Part shown: piece by piece, positions 8,995-18,301 of the stretch
Numbering within the stretch: position 1 is the stretch's first letter
Layout of the letters: the number at the start of each line of letters is the position of its first letter
From: Deltaproteobacteria bacterium
GTDB lineage: Bacteria; Desulfobacterota; Desulfobulbia; Desulfobulbales; Desulfobulbaceae
Direction: 5' to 3'
Assembly (NCBI GenBank): GCA_024280455.1
Contig: JAJRQC010000053.1
Span: 1-64,000 of the forward strand
DNA length: 64,000 nt
The notes under the pieces: model-generated
What the model was told of the DNA's origin: nothing
The model's database searches: none
The model's input: the letters and a program-made list of their open reading frames with translations, nothing else
Translations under genes and position numbers: made by a program

Positions 8995-11163
8995 TTAGTT
9001 GTCACCATAATTTTTCCGAACCAGAACTTCCCTCGGTCTGGAACCATCGGCCGGGCCGACAATACCTTCTTTTTCCATGACCTCAATCATCCTCGCCGCC
9101 CGGTTATAGCCAACCCGCAGACGACGCTGGACCATGGAAATCGAGGCCTGTCCTGTCTCAGTCACCACCGCCACGGCCTCATCATATTTGGCATCATAAT
9201 CCAGCGCAGCGTTGTCGGTTTCCTCTTCCTCCTTTTCCACCACCTGCATGACTGATTCGTCATACTCGGCGGTCCCCTGTTCTTTGAGAAATCCGATAAT
9301 CCGCTCTGTTTCGTGTTCAGAAATAAAAGCGCCATGGATCCGCTGCAGTTTAGCCGCCCCGGGAGGCAGGAACAGCATATCCCCATTACCAAGCAGATGT
9401 TCAGCCCCGGAACCATCAAGGATCGTTCGGGAATCGACCTTGGAAGAGACCTTGAACGAAATTCGGGTGGGAAAGTTAGCCTTGATCAAACCGGTCAGGA
9501 CATCAACCGACGGCCTCTGGGTGGCCAGCATAATATGCATGCCCGCAGCCCTGGCCATCTGAGCCAGCCGGGCGATGGAGGTTTCCACGTCCTTGGAGGC
9601 AACCATCATCAGGTCGGCCAGCTCATCAACAATAATAACGATATACGGCAGCTTCTCCTCCGCGACCTGGTTATAGGATTCAAAGGATTTGACCCGCAAT
9701 TCCTCCAGCAGACGATACCGACGTTCCATCTCCCGCACCGCCCATATAAGGGCACGGCTGGCCATCTTCGGCTCAACGACAACGGGGTGAAGCAGATGGG
9801 GAATGCCCTCATAGACCGAAAGCTCAATTCGCTTGGGATCAACCAGCAGCAGACGAACATCGGCAGGAGTTGCCTTGAACAGGATAGAGGCAATAAAGGC
9901 GTTTATGGCAACCGATTTTCCGGCCCCCGTCGCCCCGGCAATGAGCAGGTGTGGCATCCGGGTCAGGTCGGCAATGACCGGCTGGCCGACGACATCAAAA
10001 CCAAGCCCCAGGCTGAGCGGTGAAGCGGCCTGCCGATAAGCGTCGGCAAGGAGAATATCTCGCAGGTAGACAGTTTTACGGACCGGATTGGGGATCTCAA
10101 TGCCAAGGGCGGCTTTACCGGGAATGGAACCGACAATCCTGACCCGATCCACTTTAATCGCCATGGCCAGATCATCGGCCAGACCGACTATTTTGTTGAT
10201 CTTGACCCCGGCGGCCGGAGCGAACTCGTAGGTTGTGACCACCGGACCGGGCGAAATGCCCTCCACCGTGCCCAGCACCCCGAAATCTTGGAGTTTGGCA
10301 ACAAGGATCTTACTGACTTCAAAAAAATGCTTTCGATCAACCTTCTGCGTTTTCTGTTCATTTTTATCGAGCAGGGACAGTTGCGGCAGCCGGTACTCTC
10401 CACTCTTCAAAGGCTGGAGGACAAACTCCTTATCATCGGGATCAGACGGAACCTCTCGCCTGACCGGTTCATGGACCAATGGCTCCACTGGTTGAATGGG
10501 AGGAGGAACAACGGGTTCAGGTTCGGCAATATCCACGGCCGGTTCCGTCCTCTTCTTCGCTGCTTTTCGAGAAGAACGAGGGGATGGCGTTGTGATTTTT
10601 TTTGCAAGCCTGCCGCCCCCGTTTACGCAACGACCAACAGTTGTGACCGGAGAAAACCTGACCGAAGCCATCAGGGAAAAGATCAAAAGCAAAAGCAGCA
10701 ACAGAACCGAACCGACACTGCCGAGCACGGCACCGAGCAGATTCCAGACCAGACCGCCGAGATAGCCGCCCGGGGTGATAAACCGGCTTGAAAAAACCAG
10801 TTGACCGGCGGTTGCCAGCAGCCCGGACGAAGAGATCAGCAAGCCGGTAATGCCGGCAACCACAAAGGGCAGCCGACTGACTGAACTCCCGGGAACCAGT
10901 GTCATTGCACCGGAGTACAATAAAACAAATACCGGAAAAACAGCGGTCAGGCCGAAAAAGGAAAAAAGATAATGGGCAGTGTAAAACCCGAAGGAACCGC
11001 ACCAGTTTTCCGCCGGTTCCTGGAGTTCAGGGTTTGGGCCAAGCAGGGGCAATGCGTAACTGAGCAGACAGAGAAAGAGGAAAACGGCAAAAAAAAGAAA
11101 GAGAACCGCGATGACTTCCTGTCCGAAACGATTCTGATTTTGTTTTTTTTTGCGTGGCGGCAT
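8995..11163 (-). CDS. ftsK: DNA translocase FtsK
   Basis: FtsK pumps chromosome ends across the closing septum and activates XerCD at dif. About four hydrophobic helices fill the first ~180 residues. A proline/acid-rich linker follows, then the RecA-like motor with Walker A GATGAGKS, Walker B IVIIVDELADLMM and the AQMARAAGMHIMLATQRPS block. The C-terminal winged-helix gamma domain (SISMVQRRLRVGYNRAARM) binds KOPS. The start at 11163 (MPPRKKK) gives 722 residues. A longer frame back to 11256 would overlap the nusB end by 32 bases and adds a tail atypical for FtsK. It is the last gene of the nusB-ftsK side of the riboflavin cluster. Confidence 0.93.
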   Translation of the reverse strand: MPPRKKKQNQNRFGQEVIAVLFLFFAVFLFLCLLSYALPLLGPNPELQEPAENWCGSFGFYTAHYLFSFFGLTAVFPVFVLLYSGAMTLVPGSSVSRLPFVVAGITGLLISSSGLLATAGQLVFSSRFITPGGYLGGLVWNLLGAVLGSVGSVLLLLLLLIFSLMASVRFSPVTTVGRCVNGGGRLAKKITTPSPRSSRKAAKKRTEPAVDIAEPEPVVPPPIQPVEPLVHEPVRREVPSDPDDKEFVLQPLKSGEYRLPQLSLLDKNEQKTQKVDRKHFFEVSKILVAKLQDFGVLGTVEGISPGPVVTTYEFAPAAGVKINKIVGLADDLAMAIKVDRVRIVGSIPGKAALGIEIPNPVRKTVYLRDILLADAYRQAASPLSLGLGFDVVGQPVIADLTRMPHLLIAGATGAGKSVAINAFIASILFKATPADVRLLLVDPKRIELSVYEGIPHLLHPVVVEPKMASRALIWAVREMERRYRLLEELRVKSFESYNQVAEEKLPYIVIIVDELADLMMVASKDVETSIARLAQMARAAGMHIMLATQRPSVDVLTGLIKANFPTRISFKVSSKVDSRTILDGSGAEHLLGNGDMLFLPPGAAKLQRIHGAFISEHETERIIGFLKEQGTAEYDESVMQVVEKEEEETDNAALDYDAKYDEAVAVVTETGQASISMVQRRLRVGYNRAARMIEVMEKEGIVGPADGSRPREVLVRKNYGDN

Positions 11164-11224
11164 AAAAACAGATATTAACCGGTGCCTGATATTTTTTTTT
11201 GCGGAAAAGCGGGAAGAAAAAGTA

Positions 11225-11650
11225 TTATCCGTCGGAGCTGCCTGCCTGGAGCGCATCCAGAATGCCGTTTATAAAGGCAACCGCATCGGATGTTGAATAG
11301 CGTTTGGCGATTTCCAGCGCCTCGTTAATTGCAACCTGAGCTGGCACGTCGTCGCAGTAGAGCATTTCATAGGCTGCAATCCGCAGCACATTGCGATCAA
11401 CGACCGTCATCCGTTCCAGGCGCCAGTTTTTGGCATGAGTGACCAGTAATGCGTCAATTTCCGGCAAATGCGCGCAAAGTCCGACAACAATCTGCCGGGC
11501 ATAGGGGAGCGTCTTTTCCACGGTATCAAAACTGGCAACAAATTCCTCAATCTCATCAGTCACAGCCTGCTCGTCACCGGAACGGTCCTGAAAATCGTGG
11601 CCATATAAAAACTGCAGGGCCAGTTCCCTTGATTTTCTGCGCAACCCCAT
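11225..11650 (-). CDS. nusB: Transcription antitermination protein NusB
   Basis: NusB binds boxA RNA with NusE (S10) and supports rRNA antitermination. From the methionine at 11650 the protein begins MGLRRKSRELALQFLYG, the usual NusB opening. It continues with the helical core ending DVPAQVAINEALEIAKRYS and FINGILDAL. An in-frame ATG further upstream at 11701 would add 17 residues encoded by a low-complexity GAACTCAAAACTC-type repeat. Neither start has a good ribosome-binding site, so the start is uncertain. The ribH-nusB order is very common in bacteria. Confidence 0.92.
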   Translation of the reverse strand: MGLRRKSRELALQFLYGHDFQDRSGDEQAVTDEIEEFVASFDTVEKTLPYARQIVVGLCAHLPEIDALLVTHAKNWRLERMTVVDRNVLRIAAYEMLYCDDVPAQVAINEALEIAKRYSTSDAVAFINGILDALQAGSSDG

Positions 11651-11838
11651 ATTTTTTTTGAATTCTGAGTTTTGAGTTTTGAGTTCCGGGTTTTGATCCA
11701 TGCTGTAACTTTCAGTCCAACGATCTCAACTATTCCGGAATACTTCTATTCGATAACGGCCCGCGAAGCTGTGTCATTCCCAGCTATTTTCATAGTTCAT
11801 TGTGGCTGCGACCTAAAATCTGGTCCAGCCGTGCTGGT

Positions 11839-12306
11839 CTATCCGATGACTTCCATCAGGTGAATCATTTCCAGGGCGGCAACGGCTACATCCGAACCCT
11901 TGTTTCCGGCCTTGGTTCCGGCACGTTCAATGGCCTGTTCAATGGTTTCCGTCGTCAACACCCCAAACAGGACCGGCACCCCGGCATCAAGCATCACCTG
12001 GGCCGTCCCCTTGGCCACTTCACCGGCCACATAATCGAAATGCGGGGTTGCTCCCCTGATAACCACACCAATACAGATAACGGCATCATACTTGCCGGAT
12101 TTTGCCATTTTCTGGGCAACCAGAGGAATTTCAAAGGCACCCGGCACCCGGGCCACATCGATATCATCATCAGCAACCCCGGACCGGACCAGGCTGTCCA
12201 AAGCGCCCTCAAGCAACTTTTCACAGATAAATGAATTAAAGCGGGCAACAACAATACCGATCTTTCGCCCCTGCCCCTGCAGATTTCCTTCAATATAATT
12301 TGCCAT
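11839..12306 (-). CDS. ribH: 6,7-dimethyl-8-ribityllumazine synthase
   Basis: RibH condenses 5-amino-6-ribitylaminouracil with 3,4-dihydroxy-2-butanone 4-phosphate, the penultimate riboflavin step. The 155 residues show [17 protein letters not shown], the [14 protein letters not shown] loop, the active-site [14 protein letters not shown] with its catalytic His, and [15 protein letters not shown]. All match the icosahedral lumazine synthase family at the usual length. It lies between ribBA and nusB on the same strand. A 140-bp palindromic element separates it from ribBA. Confidence 0.97.
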   Translation of the reverse strand: MANYIEGNLQGQGRKIGIVVARFNSFICEKLLEGALDSLVRSGVADDDIDVARVPGAFEIPLVAQKMAKSGKYDAVICIGVVIRGATPHFDYVAGEVAKGTAQVMLDAGVPVLFGVLTTETIEQAIERAGTKAGNKGSDVAVAALEMIHLMEVIG

Positions 12307-12400
12307 TGCTTCTTCCTTTGACTGCAGCGGATAACCGCTCTTTTTTCTTTATCTCACCCAAACATTTTCTGCGGAGTGCCTCGACTGTCGATCAACTCTA

Positions 12401-12540
12401 GGCCACCTTGAAAAATTGTACTTTCGCCCAATCTCGGCGTTATGCTTAAAATTTTATCCTCGGAATATCAGCTATATGCCCGTGGTAAAATTTTGCACAT
12501 GCCTTGACCTTGAACGAAAACCCTAATTTTTCAAGGCACC
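12401..12540. mobile_element. Near-palindromic 140-bp element with 5-bp target duplication
   Basis: The two halves of this segment are imperfect reverse complements around a central AGCT (12470-12473). Outer arms CCTTGAAAAATT and AATTTTTCAAGG, a shared TTTCG, and inner AAAATTTTA blocks all pair. The segment is flanked by CTCTA at 12396-12400 and again at 12541-12545, a 5-bp direct repeat as left by a transposase. It has no coding capacity and fits a miniature inverted-repeat element. As RNA it would fold into one long hairpin between ribBA and ribH. Confidence 0.7.
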
Positions 12541-12552
12541 CTCTACTAATAT

Positions 12553-13797
12553 TTAAGGGTCACGACGGACATTCTCCAGCGGTTCTTCACCATAGAGTTC
12601 GAGCAGGTGCCCCATTTTATCCCGCTTGCATTTTAAATACTGTTTATTTTCCGCCTCACCGGGAATTTCAATGGGAAAGCGGTCGACAACCTTGAGGCCA
12701 TACCCTTCCAGGCCGACAATCTTTTTCGGATTGTTGGTCAACAGCCGCATCTCCCGCACCCCCAGATCCCGCAGAATCTGAGCACCGATCCCGTAATCGC
12801 GCAAATCCGGTTTAAAACCAAGTTTCACATTGGCCTCAACGGTATCCATCCCCTCTTCGTCCTGCAGCTTGTAGGCCTTTAACTTGTTGACCAACCCGAT
12901 TCCGCGGCCTTCCTGGCGCATATACAGAACCACCCCGCTGCCCTCCTGGGCGACCATCTGCATGGCGGCATGGAGCTGCTCACCGCAGTCACAACGGGAC
13001 GAACCAAAGACATCGCCGGTCAGACACTCTGAATGAACCCGGACCATCACAGGTTTTTCCGGATCGATTTCCCCTTTGACCAGGGCCACATGCTCGAAGC
13101 TGTCCACATCATTTCTGTAGGCAATGACCCGAAATTCACCGGCATGCTCGGTGGGCAGGCGCGCTTCAGCGGCCCGGTGCACCAGGAGATCTTTGCGTAG
13201 TCTATACGCCACCAGATCGGCAACAGTCGCGATTTTAAGGTCATGCTCGGCAGCAAATTTCTCCAGATCCGGCATCCGGGCCATGGTGCCGTCTTCCTTC
13301 ATGATTTCGCAGATAACACCGGCGGTTCGCATCCCTGCCAGCCGGGCAAGATCGACTGAACCCTCGGTCTGGCCGGTGCGGACAAGAACACCGCCCTTGC
13401 GGGCCCTGAGGGGAAAGATATGGCCGGGGCTGATTATATCACGGGGAGTGGCATCAGGATCCACAGCAGCCTCAATGGTCCGGGCCCGATCGGCAGCTGA
13501 AATTCCGGTACTGACACCGGTCCTGGCTTCAATACTGACTGTAAACCCGGTCCCGTACGGCGACTGATTATTATGCACCATCATGGGCAGGCCGAGCTGT
13601 TCAATAATATCAGGACTCATGGACAGACAGATCAAGCCGCGGCCATGGGTTGCCATGAAGTTAATTGCCTCGGGAGTGACTTTTTCTGCGGCCATGCAGA
13701 GATCACCCTCATTTTCCCGATCTTCATCATCCACCAGAATGACCATCTTACCATTCTGGATATCCTTGACGACTTCTTGTATTGGGCTGATTGCCAT
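12553..13797 (-). CDS. ribBA: Bifunctional DHBP synthase / GTP cyclohydrolase II
   Basis: RibBA supplies both riboflavin precursors. Its N-terminal domain turns ribulose 5-phosphate into dihydroxybutanone phosphate, and its C-terminal domain opens the GTP ring. The 414 residues show [16 protein letters not shown] near residue 23 and the [12 protein letters not shown] block for RibB. For RibA they show the zinc site [19 protein letters not shown] near residue 255 and [15 protein letters not shown]. It is encoded between ribE and ribH. A 14-bp tandem repeat lies just before the start. Confidence 0.97.
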   Translation of the reverse strand: MAISPIQEVVKDIQNGKMVILVDDEDRENEGDLCMAAEKVTPEAINFMATHGRGLICLSMSPDIIEQLGLPMMVHNNQSPYGTGFTVSIEARTGVSTGISAADRARTIEAAVDPDATPRDIISPGHIFPLRARKGGVLVRTGQTEGSVDLARLAGMRTAGVICEIMKEDGTMARMPDLEKFAAEHDLKIATVADLVAYRLRKDLLVHRAAEARLPTEHAGEFRVIAYRNDVDSFEHVALVKGEIDPEKPVMVRVHSECLTGDVFGSSRCDCGEQLHAAMQMVAQEGSGVVLYMRQEGRGIGLVNKLKAYKLQDEEGMDTVEANVKLGFKPDLRDYGIGAQILRDLGVREMRLLTNNPKKIVGLEGYGLKVVDRFPIEIPGEAENKQYLKCKRDKMGHLLELYGEEPLENVRRDP

Positions 13798-13815
13798 TGT
13801 AAACCTCGTTCTATT

Positions 13816-13850
13816 CAGGTTCCGGGTTTCAGGTTCCGGGTTTCAGGTTT
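13816..13850. repeat. 14-bp tandem repeat, 2.5 units
   Basis: CAGGTTCCGGGTTT occurs twice head to tail, followed by CAGGTTT. A related string, TTTTGAGTTCCGGGTTTTGA, overlaps the 5' end of nusB at about 11672-11697. The array sits 18-53 bases before the ribBA start codon, where it could affect spacing or leader structure. Confidence 0.85.
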
Positions 13851-13938
13851 GACACTGCTTAAGCCTTTGGAGTGGGCTACCTGGAGAAGGAACTCAACGA
13901 GGAACGTTTATATTTTATGTTTCTACTATAGGGATGGT

Positions 13939-14595
13939 CTATTTTAAAAAACCGTGTTCAGCAAGAAAAGCCGGATTGATCCGGCTCTCCTGCACAGGTG
14001 AAACAGATTGTTCCGAGAGGAGTTTCTCAACATATTTCCCGATAATATCCACTTCGATATTGACCCGATCGCCTACCTTCAACTCACCAAGAGTGGTTAC
14101 GGCAAGGGTATGGGGAATAATGGAAACGGAAAAGCGATTTCCCTCACAACTGTTGACCGTCAGGCTGACACCGTTAATGGTGATTGAACCCTTTTCAATA
14201 ACATATCTGCTCAGTTTTGGGTCAAGAGAAAAAGTAAACAGGGTGAAATCTCCGGCAGGCCGTCGTTCTTGCACCCTGCCCAGAGCATCAACATGCCCGC
14301 TGACAAGATGTCCGCCCAACCGGTCACTGAGCCGAAGGGCCCGCTCAAGGTTGACCCGGCTGCCGACTTCAAGCCCGGAAAGACCGGTCCGGGACAGACT
14401 CTCGGGCGAAACATCAACCAGAAACCTGCGCCCCGCGATATCACGGGCCGTCAGACAGGCCCCGTTTACGGCAATGGACTCGCCCTCTTCCGGATCGCTC
14501 AGCTCAAAGCCGGCCTCCAGACAGAAAACCATTCCACCACCGGCCGGGTGTTTCTCAATGACCCGGCCAACCCCCTGAATAAGTCCGGTAAACAT
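13939..14595 (-). CDS. ribE: Riboflavin synthase alpha chain
   Basis: This enzyme dismutates two lumazine molecules into riboflavin and the ribitylaminouracil precursor. The 218-residue chain shows the two internal lumazine-binding repeats, each ending in a similar block. The first repeat holds MFTGLIQGVGRV and NGACLTARDI. The second holds GHLVSGHVDALGRV and INGVSLTVNSCEGN. It is encoded four bases after the TPR gene and ahead of ribBA, in the same direction. The ribD deaminase/reductase gene is not in the window. Confidence 0.97.
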   Translation of the reverse strand: MFTGLIQGVGRVIEKHPAGGGMVFCLEAGFELSDPEEGESIAVNGACLTARDIAGRRFLVDVSPESLSRTGLSGLEVGSRVNLERALRLSDRLGGHLVSGHVDALGRVQERRPAGDFTLFTFSLDPKLSRYVIEKGSITINGVSLTVNSCEGNRFSVSIIPHTLAVTTLGELKVGDRVNIEVDIIGKYVEKLLSEQSVSPVQESRINPAFLAEHGFLK

Positions 14596-14598
14596 AAC

Positions 14599-15210
14599 CT
14601 AGGCCTGGACCAGGTCCTCGGCTTTCCGGGCAAACTCATCGGCAAGGCGTTTATGTTTAAATCCGGCATGAACGGAAGAAATGGTTCGATACGCATCCGC
14701 TGCCTCCTGAATTTTACTCTGCTGGATAAAGAGTTCAGCCATAACGGTGAGCATCTCGACAACGCCCTTGGGATTCTTGGTCAACTGGTAATGCTCAAGC
14801 ATGTCATAGAGCAACTCCAGCGCTTCATCAAGTTGCCCGAGTTTCTTGTATGACGCCGCCATCTTCTTGTTTAAGGCCAGAGTGGAAAAAGAATCCTCCT
14901 CTTTCTCACAAATATCAAAGGCCCGCTTATAGTGTTCCAGGGCCATCCCATATTCCTCTTTGGCCATACAGGTGTCACCGAGACGGTCCGAGGCATTGGC
15001 AACCCCGGCTTCATCTCCCTGTTCCTCAAACCCTCTAAGCGCATTGTGAAAGGACAGGGCAGCTTCGGTAAACTCTCCGGCACTGTACTGCGCCCTTCCT
15101 TTGACATAATCCAGCCTTGCCGGATCGTTAATGTCGTCCACTTTTTTTTCCTTTTCCGGACTGTCCATCGGGGCCAAGGAATTCAGTGGTTGAATGCTAT
15201 CACTGACCAT
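14599..15210 (-). CDS. TPR-repeat protein
   Basis: The 203 residues form about four tetratricopeptide-like helix pairs, for example DYVKGRAQYSAGEFTEAAL and NASDRLGDTCMAKEEYGMA. They are preceded by a charged N-terminal linker, and no signal peptide or membrane helix is seen. TPR proteins are scaffolds; no partner can be named. A GGAGAAAAG site lies before the ATG. The gene is four bases from ribE, so it is cotranscribed with the riboflavin genes, and it lies downstream of the DVU0298-like gene. Confidence 0.85.
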   Translation of the reverse strand: MVSDSIQPLNSLAPMDSPEKEKKVDDINDPARLDYVKGRAQYSAGEFTEAALSFHNALRGFEEQGDEAGVANASDRLGDTCMAKEEYGMALEHYKRAFDICEKEEDSFSTLALNKKMAASYKKLGQLDEALELLYDMLEHYQLTKNPKGVVEMLTVMAELFIQQSKIQEAADAYRTISSVHAGFKHKRLADEFARKAEDLVQA

Positions 15211-15298
15211 GATACTTTTCTCCTGCTCTACACTTTTTTTAAAAAATATTATATAAGCCCAAGGGTACCCAGAATACGCCCCTCTACAATTGCACCGA

Positions 15299-16435
15299 CT
15301 ATTCTCCTCGGCTGATCTGCTGCACCGCCTCTGTCGCCAGCGCCGAGACCGTTGTTGTTTCAGGATGCCCCTGGGTAAAAATCACAATCTCACTGTCATC
15401 CTGCTGCAGGCCCATAATCTGGAATGAGGCCTCCTTTGCCTTGACCCTGCCCAGCAATCTGGCCATCAGGCCGCGAACCACCGGGTTGTCATGGTTCAGG
15501 AAATGAAAGGTCGAATAAAACGGAGTATTGCGGATCAAATCCGGCCGGGAAGCAGCAATTTCACCCAAGCCCCAGATTGCGGCCTCCTGGGTTGAAGCAT
15601 CTCCCATAAAATTGAGAATATGACGGGTAAAGGCACCGTAAATATCCGGCCGCTGGGCTATAATCGAACCAATGGATTCGACCATTCCCCAAGGCATGGC
15701 GGCGGAATCATTACAGGCCTCGAATAACCGGTGCAGCAAATCGGCCACCGGGGAAGGCTCACGGGTTGCGACCCGGGCGCAGACCTGACCAAGAATCCAT
15801 GCTATCCGGTAGCGACCGGCGGCATCGGGCTGATAAAGCAGCCGTTGCAGAAATCGCAGAGTCCGTTTGTCATCAAAAGTCAGCGCAACCAGGGTATCAA
15901 TATCACCCTGGGCTGCCAGTTCCTTGACTTCCCGTTTACTGGTTTTTCTCTTAGGGACTGCGGGATCACGTTCCGGTTCAACATCAGGAATAACCGTCCC
16001 GGCCCGCGGATCATCGGGATCGGCTTTCACCTCCGCTTCCTGTTTAGCACGGAAACGTTCGGCAATCTCAGCCATTTCCTTATGCAGGCGGACAAAATAC
16101 AATACTCCGCGGACGGCACGGCCATCCAGGTTGCGTTTGGGAATCACCTGGTGAGTAACATCATCGTAATCTTCAACCCGGCCGGTAAGATAATCATCTT
16201 CCGGCATCAATTCCCAGGCCAGATCCCACTCATCGTTACAGGCATACACCAGACACTCGACCATGGCGGATCCCAGATTATGACCGGTCGTATCACAAAC
16301 ATACACAGCACCGCACTCGCAGGAGCCGACAGGGAATTCGGTCATCTTCCGTTGGGCCGCCTCCGTAGGTCGCCCGACATCCATTCCGCAAAACGGACAC
16401 CAGGGCCTGACCTGTGTTTCAGTTTTATCACTCAT
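15299..16435 (-). CDS. DVU0298-like zinc-ribbon/HEAT-repeat protein
   Basis: The 378-residue protein begins with a zinc-ribbon-like region, CPFCGMDVG near residue 14 and a CECGAVYVCD block near residue 39. A segment rich in aspartate and glutamate follows. The second half is made of HEAT-like helices (ASRPDLIRNTPFYSTFHFL, NPVVRGLMARLLGRVKAKE). This layout resembles the family named after DVU0298 of Desulfovibrio, found in sulfate reducers. The name is from memory and no function is established. It lies between two TPR genes in the riboflavin cluster. Confidence 0.7.
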   Translation of the reverse strand: MSDKTETQVRPWCPFCGMDVGRPTEAAQRKMTEFPVGSCECGAVYVCDTTGHNLGSAMVECLVYACNDEWDLAWELMPEDDYLTGRVEDYDDVTHQVIPKRNLDGRAVRGVLYFVRLHKEMAEIAERFRAKQEAEVKADPDDPRAGTVIPDVEPERDPAVPKRKTSKREVKELAAQGDIDTLVALTFDDKRTLRFLQRLLYQPDAAGRYRIAWILGQVCARVATREPSPVADLLHRLFEACNDSAAMPWGMVESIGSIIAQRPDIYGAFTRHILNFMGDASTQEAAIWGLGEIAASRPDLIRNTPFYSTFHFLNHDNPVVRGLMARLLGRVKAKEASFQIMGLQQDDSEIVIFTQGHPETTTVSALATEAVQQISRGE

Positions 16436-16486
16436 AACAATCAGACGTCACTTATCACAGAAATCTTATCTTTACGACATCTTCCC

Positions 16487-17131
16487 TTATTCAGAAGTAG
16501 CGGCCAGTTTCTCTTCCAGGGCCTCGACAAAACGTGAATCAACGGAATATCCGAGCTCTTTGGCCTTGTCCATATTCTTTTTCGACTCTTCGTAGTTTCC
16601 CTTGAAATACAGGGCCACGGCCAGATTATTTCTGGCCATGGACGAGTCAGGCTCAAGGGTAACCGCCTCACGGGCAGCCTCAACCGCCTTGTCGTCTTCC
16701 TCGTTCATGGTATAGGCGCTGGTCAGGTTGATCCAGGCGGTCAGCAGATGCGGATCGATCTGCACAGCCCTGTCATAACACTCAATGGCTTCCTTTACCC
16801 TGCTCTGCTGCTGGCGGATAAGGCCGATATTGACATGGGCCTCCGCCACTTTCGGGGTAATCGCCAGGGCCTGCTCATTGAGCGCCAGAGCACGATCAAC
16901 ATCTCCCTGATCAAAAAATATCGCCCCGAGATTGATCATGCTTTCAGCCGATTGATCATCAAGCTCAATGGCTTTTTCAAGCTCGGCAACCGCCTTGTCG
17001 ACCTGGCCGACCTGTCGATAGACAAGACCAAGCTGGTGATGCGCCATTACATTGTCCGGCTTCTCTGCGCAGATTTTCTCGAGTTCGGCTATAACTGTTT
17101 TGATATCAGCTTTCTGTTCTTCTGCAGACAT
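16487..17131 (-). CDS. TPR-repeat protein
   Basis: The 214-residue protein carries about five clear TPR units, such as AHHQLGLVYRQVGQVDKAVA, ESMINLGAIFFDQGDVDRA and AHVNIGLIRQQQSRVKEA. There is no signal peptide or membrane segment, so it is probably a cytoplasmic scaffold. An AAGGAA site precedes the ATG. It is 51 bases before the DVU0298-like gene on the same strand and is probably the first gene of that transcript. The two TPR proteins and the HEAT protein may act together, which is inference from position only. Confidence 0.85.
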   Translation of the reverse strand: MSAEEQKADIKTVIAELEKICAEKPDNVMAHHQLGLVYRQVGQVDKAVAELEKAIELDDQSAESMINLGAIFFDQGDVDRALALNEQALAITPKVAEAHVNIGLIRQQQSRVKEAIECYDRAVQIDPHLLTAWINLTSAYTMNEEDDKAVEAAREAVTLEPDSSMARNNLAVALYFKGNYEESKKNMDKAKELGYSVDSRFVEALEEKLAATSE

Positions 17132-17241
17132 ATTTTTTCCTTAAACCTGTTTATTTATCTTTCACGGGTATGTTTGGTAGCGTTCAGATATATACCATTT
17201 TTCAATCCACAGTGGTCTTCTCACGGTGAATAGAATAAAAT

Positions 17242-17258
17242 TGTCTATACTATAGACA
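17242..17258. promoter_or_regulatory. Perfect palindrome TGTCTATA-C-TATAGACA
   Basis: Two exact 8-base inverted half-sites flank one central base. The site lies in the 198-base gap between ribF and the TPR gene, about 110 bases before the TPR start. The exact symmetry suggests an operator for a dimeric repressor, but no regulator is known for it. Confidence 0.45.
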
Positions 17259-17329
17259 CAAACAGACAGGAGGCAAGTCTTTGTAAACGGAAAGTCGTGC
17301 AGGACAGCTAATCCCTGAAAAAACCTCAA

Positions 17330-18301
17330 CTATTTTGACCACTTTTCCTCACAGGAAAATAACCGTTCTTCCCCTGCTTCAAGAAGCACCTGTTTGGCCG
17401 TAACAATATCCAGTTTTATCTGGGCAGCCAGTTCTTCTATACCGGCAAACTTCTTTTCGCCCCGCAGATAGCGGAGCAGGTTGATCTTGATGGGATGACC
17501 GTAAATATCACTGTCAAAATCAAAGATATGGGTTTCCGCAACCAGCCGGTTCTCGCCGAAAGTCGGATTATAACCGATATTGGAAACTCCGCCGTAGACC
17601 TTACCCTTGTAGACAACCTGGGTCACATAGACTCCGCGCTTGGGGCAGAGATCATCTTCACTGATCTTCAAATTGGCGGTAGGAAATCCCAGTTCCCTGC
17701 CGCCACGCTGCCTGCCCCGCTGAACCTCTCCACGGATCTGGTAATAACGGCCAAGCAGACGCCGGACATCCCGCATTCGTCCTTCAGCCACCAGTTCTCT
17801 GATCTTGGTACTGGAAACAAGCATACCATTTTCATAATGGGCATCAACCATGGTCACGGGAAAGCCCAGTATACGGCCCCGTTCCCTGAGAAAATCAATA
17901 TTACCCTGTCGTCCCTTGCCAAACGCATAGTCATAGCCGACAACCAGCTCCTTGACTCCGATAACCTGAACCAGAATTTTATCAACAAAATCTTCGGCCG
18001 AGGTTGCGGCAAGTTCACGGTTAAAGGGCAGGATAACAAGAACATCAATCCCTGCGAGTTGAATAAGTTCGATCTTCTGTTCGGTGGTTGAAATCAACCG
18101 GATCCCGTCCGGACGCAGCACCTTGAGCGGATGGGGATCAAAGGTGACCGCCACACTGGTCCCGGAATGCCGATAGGCCTTGCCCACGACTTCGGAGAAC
18201 AGCATCTGGTGCCCGAGGTGAACCCCGTCAAAGTTGCCGATGGTCACGAAAGCCTTGGGAAACGGCTGCTTTATCTGTTGTAAATCTGTGTATATTTCCA
18301 T
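17330..18301 (-). CDS. ribF: Bifunctional riboflavin kinase / FAD synthetase
   Basis: RibF phosphorylates riboflavin to FMN and adenylylates FMN to FAD. The N-terminal domain shows the nucleotidyl-transferase motif VTIGNFDGVHLGHQ near residue 20 and ELVVGYDYAFGKGRQGN near residue 117. The C-terminal flavokinase domain shows RELGFPTANL and RGVYVTQVVYKGKVYGGVSN. Length (323 residues) is typical. It completes the riboflavin-to-FAD genes of this region, fitting demand from flavoproteins such as AprA, QmoA and QmoB. Confidence 0.97.
   Translation of the reverse strand: MEIYTDLQQIKQPFPKAFVTIGNFDGVHLGHQMLFSEVVGKAYRHSGTSVAVTFDPHPLKVLRPDGIRLISTTEQKIELIQLAGIDVLVILPFNRELAATSAEDFVDKILVQVIGVKELVVGYDYAFGKGRQGNIDFLRERGRILGFPVTMVDAHYENGMLVSSTKIRELVAEGRMRDVRRLLGRYYQIRGEVQRGRQRGGRELGFPTANLKISEDDLCPKRGVYVTQVVYKGKVYGGVSNIGYNPTFGENRLVAETHIFDFDSDIYGHPIKINLLRYLRGEKKFAGIEELAAQIKLDIVTAKQVLLEAGEERLFSCEEKWSK

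Noticed and set aside
12307-12552. FMN riboswitch between ribBA and ribH
   Set aside because: No RFN-element conserved blocks are present; the structure there is explained by the palindromic element with target duplication.
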